A DNA stretch of 64,000 nt from Paraburkholderia sp. C35 (GCF_003121405.1 NZ_QBUY01000003.1:62001-126000), one strand, 5' to 3'. Positions 25,158-34,280 are shown, counted from the first letter of the stretch. Notes: generated from the letters alone by a model not told the origin. Translations and numbers: made by a program.

Positions 25158-27446
25158 ATGACAGCTGACCGGCCCGATTCCGCCGACGCCAATACGCCCG
25201 ACGAACGCACCGCCGACAAGCGGCCGGACGAAGCGTTATTTCCCGCCGTTCCCGAGCAGAATTTTGCCGTGCGTCGCCTGACGCTGATCGCGCTGCTGGT
25301 CGCGGCCGTGGTGGTGCCATGCGTGTTCGTCGCGGCGATGGCCTTCAGCGATCTGCGCATGCGCGAAAGCGACGCGACGGATGTCACGCTGCGGACCGTG
25401 CGTGTCGCCGAAGAACACGCGTTGAAAGTGTTCGACATGAACGAGGCGCTCGACGCGCGCGTCGTCGATCTCGTGCAGGGACTCGACGACGACGGAATCC
25501 GCCAGCGCGAAGCCCCGATCCACGAAAAGCTGCAGACCATGGGCGGCGGCTATCCGCAGGTCGCGGCCGTGTCGATTTTCGGGCACGACGGCACGCTGCT
25601 CGCCAGCAGCCGCTTTTATCCGGCACCGCCCGTATCGATCGAACAACGCGAGGATTTCGTCGGCATTCGCGACGGCCAGTTGCTCGCGCATGTATCGAAG
25701 GTGATGGTGGGGCATGTCGCGGGCGAGATCGTGTTCAACACGGGCGTCGCGCGGCGCGGCGTAGATGGTGGTTTTGCGGGCGTGGTATCGGTGGCATTGC
25801 GGCCGAGCTATTTCGCGGCGTTCTATCGCGAGTTGCTGGGCGGCGCCGATTCGCCGATGACGATGGCGCTGACGCGCTCGGATGCGGCGGTGCTCGCGCG
25901 CTATCCCGTCGGGCTGCAGTCGAAAACGCAACAACCCGTGCGCAAGAACGCCTTCACCGATGCACTCGCCGAAGGCCGGCGCGCGGGTGTCGTGCGCGTG
26001 CGCGGAGCGCTCGACGGCGAAAACCTGATCGTCGCGTTTCGCCGGGTGGGTTCGTATCCCGTGTACGTTGCGGTCGGTTACCGCACGTCGGCGATCTGGG
26101 CAGCGTGGTATCGGCATCTGAGTGTGCTGATCCTGTCGACTTTCGTGCCGTCCATTGTGTTGTGGTGCGTGATCTGGCTGTCGCTCAAGCGCCTCGGCGC
26201 CGAAGAGGAAGCGTGGGAGCGCTGGCAGGCCGAAGCGTCGATGCGGCGCTCGATCGAATCTGCGTACCGTCAGTCGCGCAAGATGGAAGCGCTCGGCAAT
26301 CTGGTCGGCAGCGTCGCGCACGACTTCAACAATCTGCTGATGATCGTCTCGGCTAACGTGCAGATCGTGCGACGGCGCGGCGCAGCGGCATACGACCGCG
26401 AGCTGTCCGCAGTGGAGCGCGCGCTCAAGAGCGGCCAGTCGCTCACGCGGCAATTGCTCGGCGTCGCGCGCAAGCAGCCGTTGCGTAATGAAACGCTCGA
26501 TGTCGAGCGCTGGCTGCCGGGTTGCCGCGATCTGCTGCGCGCGTCGCTGGGCGCGAAAGTCGCGCTGGTGATGGATGTCGGCACGGGCGTGTGGCCGATG
26601 CAGGTCGACGTCGCCGAGCTCGAGCTGGCGCTGATCAACGTCGCCGTCAATGCGCGCGACGCGATGCCGAACGGCGGCCGCTACACGGTGCGCGCGAACA
26701 ATGTGAGCTTCCGCCGCGAAGACGGCTTTCCGATCACGGGCGATTTCGTGCAGTTGTCGCTCGAAGATACGGGTGTCGGGATGCCGCCCGACGTGTTGGC
26801 GCGCGCATTCGAGCCGCTCTTCACGACCAAGCCGAAGGGCATGGGCACGGGTCTCGGCCTGCCACAGGTGTTTGCCTTCTGCGAGCGCTCGGGCGGGCTG
26901 GCCGCAATCGATAGCGCGATTGGCGCGGGCACGTCGGTGCGGCTCTATCTGCCGCGTGCGACGCAGGCGCCGGAAGTCGAGCGTCCCGTCGAGCCGGTGG
27001 CAGAAGAAACGGGCGCGCCGCATGGTCTGCGCATCCTGCTGGTCGAGGACAACGACGAGGTCGCGGCCGGCACGGAAGCGCTGCTGCAAATGATGGGTCA
27101 TGACGTCACCTGCGTATTCAACGCCGACGCAGCAATGGAACGCTTCGACGCGGCGCATGCGCGGCAAAAGGAAACGGGCGAGCCGTTACCGTTCGATCTC
27201 GTGATCTCCGACATCCACATGCCGGGCAAACTGAACGGCATCGACCTTGCGGAACGCGTGCAGGCATTCGAGACGAAATTGCCCGTGATTCTCGTCACTG
27301 GCTATGCGGAGGAACTGGAGCGGGCACGCCATGTCGATGCGCGCGTGCTGTCGAAGCCCTTCGATATCGCGCTGCTCGACAAATTCCTGCAAACGCTGCA
27401 GCGCGACCTCGCGCATGCGCACACACCGACTCACCCCGCGGGCTGA
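25158..27446 (+). CDS. membrane hybrid histidine kinase with receiver domain
   Basis: The 762-residue protein has membrane helices at about 40-62 and 322-343 flanking a periplasmic double-PAS/Cache-like sensor. A short linker leads to a HisKA domain with phospho-His388 (GSVAHDFNNLL). The HATPase domain (about 470-600) has an N box NVAVNARDAMP and a glycine box GMGTGLGLP. A C-terminal receiver domain spans about 625-750 with LLVEDNDEV and the phospho-Asp in VISDIHMPG. The DFNN variant of the H box is common in such hybrid kinases. The signal and target are unknown, and no cognate regulator gene follows. Confidence 0.92.
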   Translation: MTADRPDSADANTPDERTADKRPDEALFPAVPEQNFAVRRLTLIALLVAAVVVPCVFVAAMAFSDLRMRESDATDVTLRTVRVAEEHALKVFDMNEALDARVVDLVQGLDDDGIRQREAPIHEKLQTMGGGYPQVAAVSIFGHDGTLLASSRFYPAPPVSIEQREDFVGIRDGQLLAHVSKVMVGHVAGEIVFNTGVARRGVDGGFAGVVSVALRPSYFAAFYRELLGGADSPMTMALTRSDAAVLARYPVGLQSKTQQPVRKNAFTDALAEGRRAGVVRVRGALDGENLIVAFRRVGSYPVYVAVGYRTSAIWAAWYRHLSVLILSTFVPSIVLWCVIWLSLKRLGAEEEAWERWQAEASMRRSIESAYRQSRKMEALGNLVGSVAHDFNNLLMIVSANVQIVRRRGAAAYDRELSAVERALKSGQSLTRQLLGVARKQPLRNETLDVERWLPGCRDLLRASLGAKVALVMDVGTGVWPMQVDVAELELALINVAVNARDAMPNGGRYTVRANNVSFRREDGFPITGDFVQLSLEDTGVGMPPDVLARAFEPLFTTKPKGMGTGLGLPQVFAFCERSGGLAAIDSAIGAGTSVRLYLPRATQAPEVERPVEPVAEETGAPHGLRILLVEDNDEVAAGTEALLQMMGHDVTCVFNADAAMERFDAAHARQKETGEPLPFDLVISDIHMPGKLNGIDLAERVQAFETKLPVILVTGYAEELERARHVDARVLSKPFDIALLDKFLQTLQRDLAHAHTPTHPAG

Positions 27447-27477
27447 ACGCCGTTTGTCGGGGATTACCAGCCGTTTG

Positions 27478-27508
27478 TAAAAGCGCGTCATGAAGGACGC
27501 GCTTTTAT
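27478..27508 (+). terminator. Rho-independent terminator after hybrid kinase
   Basis: AAAAGCGCGTC pairs with GACGCGCTTTT around ATGAAG, giving a strong stem with a T run inside its right arm. Confidence 0.85.
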
Positions 27509-27646
27509 CCGACACGACGCGGCGTCTGGCGCTTTTCGGGCCATTGCGGCACGTCCGTCATCCGGCATGAACGTTGCGGCTTTCTTTACACCGCGGATGC
27601 AGCGGTGCGCCGCCGCATCCGTCCCAGAAAGCCGACGGAGACAGCC

Positions 27647-28744
27647 ATGCGACATACCGTGATTGGTCTTTTCGACACCTACGCGCAAGCCGAGAGCGCG
27701 CGCAACATGCTCGTGCAAACCGGCTTCGCTTCCGCCGATATCGACTTGCAGGCGAATCCCGAAACGCCCGTCGACGCAGTCGCCGCGCAGTCGCCAGGTG
27801 TGATCGCCAATATCGAGCGGTTTCTGGCGAGCCTGTTCGCGACCTCGGGTCCGACAGCGTCCGAAGCCGAGCGCTACACGGAAGCCGTACGACGAGGCGC
27901 GGTGCTGGTCGCCGTGAATGCCGAGAGCGAGTCGCACGCGGAACTGGCGCGCAGTTCGCTGGCCAGACTCGGCGCAATCGAAGTGAGCGAGCGGGCGCCC
28001 GATGCAGGCACCCGGGAGAACTCGGTATTCGACGAACTCGGCATCGGTGCAGCGACGCGTACTGTCGCGCAGCCTCACGGCGACGCGATACCTGACGAAG
28101 AAGAGGCGCGTCGTCGTGCACGCCTCGACGCATTGCACGGCGTGCCGCCTGTCGATGACACGTCCGTCCAGGCGCTGGCGGCCGCAAGCGCGCCGGGCGC
28201 AGGTGCCGTCATGCGGCCCGACGTGCCTCCGTCGCCGCAGCAGCAGTCGCAGTCGCAAACATTGACTGGCCTTCCCGGCGAGCCGCCGCATCAATCGGCT
28301 TCGCAGTATCCCGACTACGGTGTGCCGACGGGTTCCAGCCGTCCCGCTACGCAGCAGACCGACGCGGCACCCGCAGCGGCGGCGATTGCATCGGCAGGCA
28401 TCGCAGGCTCAGGCGCGGTGATGACACCCGACACGGCTGCGCCCGCGCGCGCGATGCCCCAACAGGTGCCCGATGAATTCCTCGAATATGAAGAGGATTT
28501 CCGCACGCACTACGACTCGGAGTACGCACACGAAGGCGTGCGTTATGACGAATACGTGCCCGCGTATCACTACGGCGCGACCATGGCGCGCGAAATCCGC
28601 TATCAGGACAGATCGTGGGACGAGGTCGAACCGGAAGTGCGAGAAGATTGGGAGCGCGATACGACCGAGGGTAGTTGGGAACGGTTCAAATCAGCCGTAC
28701 GGCATGGTTGGGATCGCGTGACAGGACATACGCATCATCATTGA
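27647..28744 (+). CDS. YflT-like general stress protein with acidic C-terminal half
   Basis: The 365-residue product starts at an ATG after GACGGAGACAGCC. Residues 1-115 match the heat-induced stress protein (YflT/GSP17M) domain: HTVIGLFDTYAQAESARNML and the second strand pattern EAVRRGAVLVAVNAES. The middle (about 130-280) is low-complexity Ala/Pro/Gln-rich. The end (about 285-365) is rich in Asp, Glu, Tyr and Trp, with EYEEDFRTHYDSEYAHEG and WERFKSAVRHGWDRVTG, and stops in HTHHH. The C-terminal part resembles the acidic tails of Burkholderia stress proteins. Function is unknown; monocistronic. Confidence 0.85.
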   Translation: MRHTVIGLFDTYAQAESARNMLVQTGFASADIDLQANPETPVDAVAAQSPGVIANIERFLASLFATSGPTASEAERYTEAVRRGAVLVAVNAESESHAELARSSLARLGAIEVSERAPDAGTRENSVFDELGIGAATRTVAQPHGDAIPDEEEARRRARLDALHGVPPVDDTSVQALAAASAPGAGAVMRPDVPPSPQQQSQSQTLTGLPGEPPHQSASQYPDYGVPTGSSRPATQQTDAAPAAAAIASAGIAGSGAVMTPDTAAPARAMPQQVPDEFLEYEEDFRTHYDSEYAHEGVRYDEYVPAYHYGATMAREIRYQDRSWDEVEPEVREDWERDTTEGSWERFKSAVRHGWDRVTGHTHHH

Positions 28745-28780
28745 CGTGTTGCCGCGTTCGCGTTGATTCGCGTTGCAGCC

Positions 28781-28806
28781 GAAGCGGCGCCATTGAGCGC
28801 CGCTTC
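28781..28806. terminator. hairpin between convergent genes
   Basis: GAAGCGGCGC-CATTGA-GCGCCGCTTC is a perfect 10-bp stem between the stress protein gene and the FMN reductase gene. It lacks a T run, so its terminator strength is uncertain. Confidence 0.55.
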
Positions 28807-28825
28807 GCCTGAGCATCGGTGATGT

Positions 28826-29377
28826 TTAATCGACTTGACGCTTCACCCAATCGACATATCGATCGACGAACTTTTGCAAGAACTTGCGCGTGTCGTCGTT
28901 TGCGATGTTGCCGTTCTCGTCGATCTGGCCAGCCGTGTGCTTGATAAACATTTCCGGCTGAGCGAGCGTCGCCACGTCCAGATAGGCCAGCACGTTGCGC
29001 AGATGTTGTTGCGCGAGCGCGGTGCCCGTCGCACCCGGCGACGTACCGATCACCGCGCCCGGTTTGCCACCCCATACGCTGTGTCCCCACGGGCGCGAAC
29101 CCCAATCGAGCGCATTTTTCAGGACACCGGGCATCGAGCGGTTGTATTCGGGCGTGACGAACAGCAGCCCGTTCGCGGCCTGAATGCGCTGCTTGAAATT
29201 GCGCGCAACCTCAGGGAAATCGTCGTCGTAGTCCTGGCTGTAAAGCGGGAGCGAGCCGATGTCGAGAAACTCAAACGAAAAGTCTGAAGGTGCCAGTGAG
29301 ATCAGCGCTTTCGCAAGCTGGCGATTGGTCGAGTCGCGGCGCAGACTGCCGACGACCACTGCAATTTGATAGGCCAT
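28826..29377 (-). CDS. NADPH-dependent FMN reductase
   Basis: A 183-residue flavodoxin-fold reductase of the ChrR/YieF group. The FMN phosphate loop is GSLRRDSTNRQLA (residues 10-22), and the second FMN contact is TPEYNRSMPGVLKNALDW. Such enzymes reduce quinones, chromate or azo compounds by two electrons and protect against oxidative stress; the substrate here is unknown. The length and ends match the family. It is single and convergent with the stress protein gene. Confidence 0.92.
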   Translation of the reverse strand: MAYQIAVVVGSLRRDSTNRQLAKALISLAPSDFSFEFLDIGSLPLYSQDYDDDFPEVARNFKQRIQAANGLLFVTPEYNRSMPGVLKNALDWGSRPWGHSVWGGKPGAVIGTSPGATGTALAQQHLRNVLAYLDVATLAQPEMFIKHTAGQIDENGNIANDDTRKFLQKFVDRYVDWVKRQVD

Positions 29378-29741
29378 GTCTTCCTTCCTTGGTTGGCGCG
29401 GAAAGCGCGAAAGGGGTGCGACCTGTCAATCATAGCGTCCGCGCGGCGCACGGATGTGTCGCTTGCGCGCCTCAAATATGTCGACTCCGTGACGGGCAGT
29501 GGATAACTTCGAGTACAAAAAAGTTATCCACAGATTTTCTGGATAACCCTGTGGATAGGTGGAATCTTTGCCTTATCAATCAAGCCCGTCATCGGGCTGT
29601 CGCCATACGCAACAAATGGCTCGCAATCTTGCCTGCTGTTACAGGTTCAGTCTTGCTGCTGTGGACAAACGCTATTGCGATTTGCCGCGCAAAACTTGCC
29701 TGAGTTGTTGTCGGCTGGTCTTGCGCGAGCGGTTGAGAGGA
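29378..29741. other. noncoding region with DnaA-box-like cluster
   Basis: The gap lies between the FMN reductase start and the DUF1272 gene stop. It holds a perfect TTATCCACA (29524-29532). Near matches are AGTGGATAA (29498-29506), TCTGGATAA (29538-29546), TGTGGATAG (29550-29558) and TGTGGACAA (29660-29668). No gene is evident. Confidence 0.6.
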
Positions 29742-30032
29742 TCAGCGTTCGGACGCTGCAATATCCCGATATCGCGCGAAGAAAGCCGCATGCGACGCTT
29801 CGTCGATGCCGACAGCATGACGTTCCGAAGACGCGGGATGCTTCTGCCGCATCGCGGCGGGTCGGATCGGCCGATGCTGGAAATTTCCTCCGCAGTTGGG
29901 ACAGACGTTGCGCAAGGCGGTCAGCGCGCACACCTCGCAAAACGTACATTCGAAACTGCAGATCATTGCGTCGTTCGCGTCTGGCGGCAGTGTCTTGCCG
30001 CAACCTTCACACGACGGCCTTAGTTCGAGCAT
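29742..30032 (-). CDS. DUF1272 cysteine-rich protein
   Basis: The 96-residue protein opens with the DUF1272 signature: MLELRPSCEGCGKTLPPD, then ICSFECTFCEVCA and VCPNCGGN. Nine cysteines in CxxC-type pairs suggest one or two zinc-binding knuckles. The start is the ATG at 30032; the longer frame to 30089 precedes the invariant MLELRP start. The function of the family is unknown. It is transcribed away from the ssuA-like gene. Confidence 0.9.
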   Translation of the reverse strand: MLELRPSCEGCGKTLPPDANDAMICSFECTFCEVCALTALRNVCPNCGGNFQHRPIRPAAMRQKHPASSERHAVGIDEASHAAFFARYRDIAASER

Positions 30033-30288
30033 TTTCAGTCTCTCTTTTCGATGAATTGGACGTTCGCTGCGCAATTTTGCTGAAAACACCGATCGAGTGT
30101 ATTGAGCCGGATGGTGGCGAACACGTCAAAGCGGCGTCAATTCCTGCCAGGCAATCAAACGCGATCGACGACGACTGACGCCGTAATTTGCTTATACGAA
30201 TTTATCGGTTCGTGCAGATTTCCCGGCGGCTTATCGTTGAGCGCAATCGGTCCCTGTCGCGACCGTCTTCGCCATATCGAATTCGTCT

Positions 30289-31254
30289 ATGTCTCGTCAC
30301 TTCACATTCAGTCGCCGCACGTTTCTGACTGGCGTCGGCGCGCTGCTAGCTTCAACAGCTTTACCCGCTTTCGCAGACAATCGGGCAAAGGAAATTCGCA
30401 TCGGTTACCAGAAGGCCGCAAGCACACTGGTATTGCTGAAGGCGCACGGAACGCTCGAAAAACGCTTCGCGCCGCAAGGCGTCAGCGTGAAATGGACGGA
30501 GTTTCCTGCGGGTCCACAGTTGCTGGAAGGACTCAACGTCGGTTCGATCGATTTCGGCTACGTCGGGGAGGCGCCCCCTGTCATTGCGCAGGCCGCTGGC
30601 GCCAACTTCGTCTATACCGCGTACGAGATCCCAACGCCGCAAGCCGAAGGCATTCTTGTGCATCACGATGCACCGATTCAATCGGTGGCCGATCTAAAGG
30701 GAAAGCGCGTCGCGTTGAACAAGGGATCCGACGTGCACTGGTTTCTGGTCGCCGCTCTGCAGAAGGCAGGTGTGAAGTACACCGATATTCAGCCCGTTTT
30801 CCTGCCTCCCGCCGATGCGCGGGCCGCATTTGAGCGCGGCGCGATCGACGCATGGGCCGTCTGGGACCCGTTTCTCGAAGCGGCGAAGCGTCAATCGAAC
30901 GCAAGGCTTTTGACCGATGGAACAGGCATCGTCAGTCATCACCAGTTTTTCCTGAGCGCGCGGCCGTTTGCTCAACAAAACACTGAACTGATCGATGCCG
31001 TTGTGGCTGAAGTCGGTAAGGAAGGTGCGTGGGTGCGTGAGCATTACGCAGAAGCAGCCGTACAGTTGGCACCGATCCAAGGTCTTGACGCCAGCGTGAT
31101 CGACGCTAGCTTGCGGCATTACGCTCACGTCTATAAACCGGTCGACGCCGGCGTGCTCGCCGAGCAGCAAAGAATTGCCGACGCATTTTCCGAGCTCCGC
31201 ATCATTCCGACGAAGATCGCTACGAAGGAAGCGGTGCTTGGCGCTAAAGCGTGA
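30289..31254 (+). CDS. ssuA: SsuA-like aliphatic sulfonate-binding protein
   Basis: A 321-residue substrate-binding protein of the sulfonate/nitrate/taurine ABC group. It has a twin-arginine-type N-terminus (SRRTFLTG, residues 8-15) followed by a hydrophobic core ending near AFADN. Family stretches include IRIGYQKAASTLVLLKA, LNVGSIDFGYVGEAPPV and IDAWAVWDPFLEAA. It should bind sulfonates in the periplasm for uptake. No ssuB, ssuC or ssuD genes are adjacent, so it is an orphan that must share a transporter encoded elsewhere. Confidence 0.9.
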   Translation: MSRHFTFSRRTFLTGVGALLASTALPAFADNRAKEIRIGYQKAASTLVLLKAHGTLEKRFAPQGVSVKWTEFPAGPQLLEGLNVGSIDFGYVGEAPPVIAQAAGANFVYTAYEIPTPQAEGILVHHDAPIQSVADLKGKRVALNKGSDVHWFLVAALQKAGVKYTDIQPVFLPPADARAAFERGAIDAWAVWDPFLEAAKRQSNARLLTDGTGIVSHHQFFLSARPFAQQNTELIDAVVAEVGKEGAWVREHYAEAAVQLAPIQGLDASVIDASLRHYAHVYKPVDAGVLAEQQRIADAFSELRIIPTKIATKEAVLGAKA

Positions 31255-31335
31255 AGGCGTCGTCGCTACTTTGTAGGGGCGTGCTTGATACTTGCCGACG
31301 CGAACTGATGTCGTCGCGCGTCGTATCGGGTTGCG

Positions 31336-31707
31336 TCATTCTTCCGCGTCTGGGAACAGCGCCTTGACGTTCTCCGGCGGCCTGCCGATGACGGCGCGCC
31401 CATCGCGCACAACTATCGGGCGCTGAAGCAAAATCGGATTCGCGGCGATCGCTTCGTATAACTGAGCGTCACTCAACGACACGTCAGCCAGCCCCAATTC
31501 CTCGTAGACCGATTCCGAGTCTCGCAACATCTCGCGCACGGGGACGCCCAGCATCCGGTTGAGTTCCTTCAACTGCTCCACTGATAACGGCGTACGAAGG
31601 TACTCGATCACCTCGACAGATTCATTGGACGGGTTGTACACGTCGTTGACGAGTTCGCAAGCGCCACGGGATTTTGAGCAACGCGGGTTATGGTAGATGG
31701 TGATCAT
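31336..31707 (-). CDS. arsC: ArsC-family arsenate reductase
   Basis: The 123-residue product matches the glutaredoxin-dependent ArsC family. The catalytic Cys10 lies in YHNPRCSKSRGA, and the oxyanion-binding Arg lies in LLQRPIVVRDGRAVIGRPPE. The family reduces arsenate to arsenite, but several members (YffB type) have other roles. No arsR or arsB is near, so an arsenic role is not shown by context. The start is the ATG at 31707; the frame continues upstream to 31842 without supporting features. Confidence 0.9.
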   Translation of the reverse strand: MITIYHNPRCSKSRGACELVNDVYNPSNESVEVIEYLRTPLSVEQLKELNRMLGVPVREMLRDSESVYEELGLADVSLSDAQLYEAIAANPILLQRPIVVRDGRAVIGRPPENVKALFPDAEE

Positions 31708-32063
31708 GCGCGGTAGGGTAAGTGAGGGTCGTGGCTGAGGATTGTAGCCGGTGCGTTCGTGTTGAATGGGTGGTTGATATGGTGCGATGGCTGGTTCCGT
31801 GGAGACGTAGCATTCGCCCGCGATGGAGTTCGGCCAAAGCACGCTGCGTTTGGTCGTTGCCGATGTGCAGCGGTTGAACGCGCGCGGGGAAACCTTCGGT
31901 CATGACTCTGTTCACCATGAAGTCGCGCGCAACAGCGTGCTCACTGTGCGCATCCGTCGCGTGGTCCGTTTGCGGTTGTTTGATTCGCAGGGTGTCCCTG
32001 CGCCCGGGTCTTGAGGCGGATCGCGTGCGTTGCCAGTTGACACATGCCTGAGGACTCGGCTGA

Positions 32064-32078
32064 GTTTATGCGCATAAC
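32064..32078. promoter_or_regulatory. parS: parS site
   Basis: GTTTATGCGCATAAC, a near-perfect copy of the palindrome TTTATGCGCATAAA with one arm mismatch at the edge. It matches the type I recall for chromosome-2 ParB of Burkholderia. Confidence 0.8.
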
Positions 32079-32153
32079 GTTCGCCCCCTTCGAGCGAGCG
32101 GTTGCGTCTCCCGCAACATCCATCTCCGTGTTGAACGAGCGCCACTCGCCGGG

Positions 32154-32169
32154 CTTTATGCGCATAAAC
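32154..32169. promoter_or_regulatory. parS: parS site
   Basis: CTTTATGCGCATAAAC contains the perfect 14-bp palindrome TTTATGCGCATAAA. Confidence 0.88.
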
Positions 32170-32350
32170 CCATGACTTCGGGATTCCATCGTCACCTGTT
32201 GACGTCAGCCTATTCAAGGTCGATCAGCGCTTAAGGCATCAACCGAGACATCCTTCGCATCGCATGATGTATCCGCGCTCGCCATCTCGTTTGCAGCCGA
32301 ATTGCCCATCGCACAACTCTGACACCACCCAGCCGGGAAGTTACGTCGCG

Positions 32351-32368
32351 GCTTTATGCGCATAAAGC
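32351..32368. promoter_or_regulatory. parS: parS site, 18-bp perfect palindrome
   Basis: GCTTTATGCGCATAAAGC is a perfect 18-bp palindrome around the parS core, about 100 bp upstream of parA. Confidence 0.9.
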
Positions 32369-32468
32369 CATACCAAACGGCCTATAACTGTTGCGCGTAA
32401 CCAAAAATGTTTGAATTAGAAAATCAGCAAGGTAAAATTCAGCGGCGTCCAAAAAGAGGAGGTGAACA

Positions 32469-33131
32469 TTGGCAGCAGAAATCATCGCAGTTACACAGCA
32501 GAAGGGCGGGGTCGGTAAAAGCACAATTGCGATGCACCTCGGCGCAGCCTTCCATGAGAGAGGCAAGCGCGTCCTCGTCGTCGACGCCGACGGTCAAAAT
32601 TCCCTCATCCATTGGGCAAGTGCGGCGTCGGATAGCGACTCCGGCATCCCATTTCCCGTCGTCAACCTGTCCGAAGCAGGCGCGCAGATCCATCGCGAGA
32701 TCAAGAAGTTCGTCGCGGACTATGACCTGATCGTCGTCGACTGCCCGCCGTCGATCACAGAGAAGGTTTCGGGTGTCGTCCTGCTAGCCGCAACCGTCGC
32801 CGTCATTCCTACATCGTCATCGCCTGCGGATTACTGGTCGAGCGTCGGCCTTGTGAAGCTCGTCCAGCAAGCGCAGGTCATGAACGAAGACCTTCGCGCG
32901 GTCTTTCTCCTCAACAAGACGGAAGAGAAGCGAATGCTGACGCGTGAGTTGAAGCGCGCATTGGAAGAACTCGGTTTTCCGCTTTTGCGCACCCAGATTC
33001 CGACGCGCGAGGCCTACAAGCAGGCGATGGCTTTAGGTCAAACCGTCTTGCAGATGAGTGATCGAGGCGCGAAGCTCGCCGCCCTCGAAGTTCGCGCATG
33101 CGCCGATGAGATCGCCGCGCTGCTTCCCTGA
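32469..33131 (+). CDS. parA: ParA partition ATPase of the chromid
   Basis: A compact 220-residue ParA. It has the deviant Walker A KGGVGKST at 12-19, the A' motif VVDADGQNSL around 37-46 and the Walker B VVDCPPS at 89-95. There is no N-terminal DNA-binding extension, so it resembles small type Ib-like ParA proteins; repression of its own promoter would then need ParB. The start is a TTG at 32469, decided by an AGGAGGTGA 6-7 nt upstream. ParA forms dynamic gradients on the nucleoid that move ParB-parS complexes. parB follows after a parS site. Confidence 0.95.
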   Translation: MAAEIIAVTQQKGGVGKSTIAMHLGAAFHERGKRVLVVDADGQNSLIHWASAASDSDSGIPFPVVNLSEAGAQIHREIKKFVADYDLIVVDCPPSITEKVSGVVLLAATVAVIPTSSSPADYWSSVGLVKLVQQAQVMNEDLRAVFLLNKTEEKRMLTRELKRALEELGFPLLRTQIPTREAYKQAMALGQTVLQMSDRGAKLAALEVRACADEIAALLP

Positions 33132-33132
33132 A

Positions 33133-33146
33133 TTTATGCGCATAAA
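33133..33146. promoter_or_regulatory. parS: parS site between parA and parB
   Basis: A perfect TTTATGCGCATAAA core in the 24-bp parA-parB gap, immediately upstream of the parB start. Confidence 0.9.
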
Positions 33147-33155
33147 GGTACTTGA

Positions 33156-34220
33156 ATGAAACCGTCCCAGTTCGCAAAAGGCTTCCAGGCTCGCCCCGAT
33201 ACGACCAGTAGCGAAAAGCGCACGGCGCTCGATCGCCTCAACGCGATCGATGGACTGGTGCAGAACGCACCGAAGAACACGAACATCGCCGCGTTCAAGA
33301 GTCCCGTTGTCCCGCCCGTTGCGCCGAGCGAAGCGGATCCGGCCGAATCTGCGAACGAATCGGTTGAATATCGCGCCTGGCGCGCGGAGCACAGCTATCG
33401 GCCCGGACAGATCGTCGAGCTCCCCCTCAAAGCGATCAAGCCAAGCCCGTTCAATCCACGTTACTTCTACGTGAAGTCGTCGATTGCCGAACTCGCGGTC
33501 AACCTCGCGAAGCAAGGCCAGCAGCAAGCTATTCACGTCATTCCCGATTACGACAACCCCGGCAGCTACTTCGTCAGCGATGGCGGCAGGCGGGTTCGTG
33601 CGTTGAAGGAAGCGAACAAGGAAACGGTCAAGGCGATCGTCATCGATCTCCCCATCGGCATTCAGAGCTACAAACTCGGCTATGACCTCAACGTCCAGCG
33701 CGACTCGCAAACGGTGTTCGATAACGCCGTCGTGTGGCGCCGCTTCCTGGAGGAGAAGCACTTTCAGAGTCAAAAGGAACTCGCCGAGCATCTTGGCCTG
33801 GATGAATCGACGATCGCCGTCGCGCTCTCGATTGCCAAGCTGCCTGAGACGGTGATGCAGGAAATGGTCGCGAGACCGGACCGTTTCGGTTCGAATATGG
33901 CTTATCAGGTTGGCCGGTATCACTCGGCACGGGGCACCGATTCGACACTGCGACTGATCAATAAGATTCTCTCCGACGATCTGAGCACGCGTCAGGTTGC
34001 GGATATCGTGAAGGGAAGAGCGAGTGCACAGGAAAGTGCCAAGCCGGCGGGACGGCAGCGCTACGCGCAGCGGCTGGACATCAAACTGGGTGGTGTATCC
34101 GTTGGTGATCTGAAGTCGTATGGCGACGACCGGATCGAACTGAAGCTACGTGGATTGTCGCGTGACAAGCGCGACGAGATTCTTCGACAGATCGAGCAGA
34201 TGCTGTCAGAGCAGTCGTAA
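33156..34220 (+). CDS. parB: ParB centromere-binding protein of the chromid
   Basis: The 354-residue protein has a flexible N-terminus (1-70) and a ParB/Srx CTPase domain (about 85-190) with SDGGRRVRA at 141-149. A helix-turn-helix DNA-binding region follows around 206-230 (QKELAEHLGLDESTIAVALSIAKL), and a C-terminal dimer region ends the protein. It should load on the TTTATGCGCATAAA sites around parA and slide as a clamp. The unusual feature is a KorB-like middle that keeps the glycine-arginine motif with a Gly-Gly opening. The gene is convergent with rep. Confidence 0.94.
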   Translation: MKPSQFAKGFQARPDTTSSEKRTALDRLNAIDGLVQNAPKNTNIAAFKSPVVPPVAPSEADPAESANESVEYRAWRAEHSYRPGQIVELPLKAIKPSPFNPRYFYVKSSIAELAVNLAKQGQQQAIHVIPDYDNPGSYFVSDGGRRVRALKEANKETVKAIVIDLPIGIQSYKLGYDLNVQRDSQTVFDNAVVWRRFLEEKHFQSQKELAEHLGLDESTIAVALSIAKLPETVMQEMVARPDRFGSNMAYQVGRYHSARGTDSTLRLINKILSDDLSTRQVADIVKGRASAQESAKPAGRQRYAQRLDIKLGGVSVGDLKSYGDDRIELKLRGLSRDKRDEILRQIEQMLSEQS

Positions 34221-34248
34221 GCAGAACGGTGTAACCAGAGTAGAAAAA

Positions 34249-34272
34249 CAGCGCGCCTGACACGGCGCGCTG
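34249..34272 (-). terminator. terminator between parB and rep
   Basis: CAGCGCGCC-TGACAC-GGCGCGCTG is a perfect 9-bp stem. Read on the minus strand it is followed by TTTTT, so it best serves rep, but it also lies after parB. Confidence 0.85.
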
Positions 34273-34280
34273 CATTAGAA

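Larger units (their letters stand above)
31708..32468. other. centromere region upstream of parA
   Basis: This 761-bp noncoding region leads to parA and contains three parS-like palindromes (listed separately). Short frames in it have no domain or ribosome-site support. The 3' end (32395-32460) is AT-rich and ends in the strong parA ribosome site. Confidence 0.7.

Noticed and set aside
31823..32217. Short open frames on both strands upstream of parA
   Set aside because: They run through the parS sites and have no coding features.
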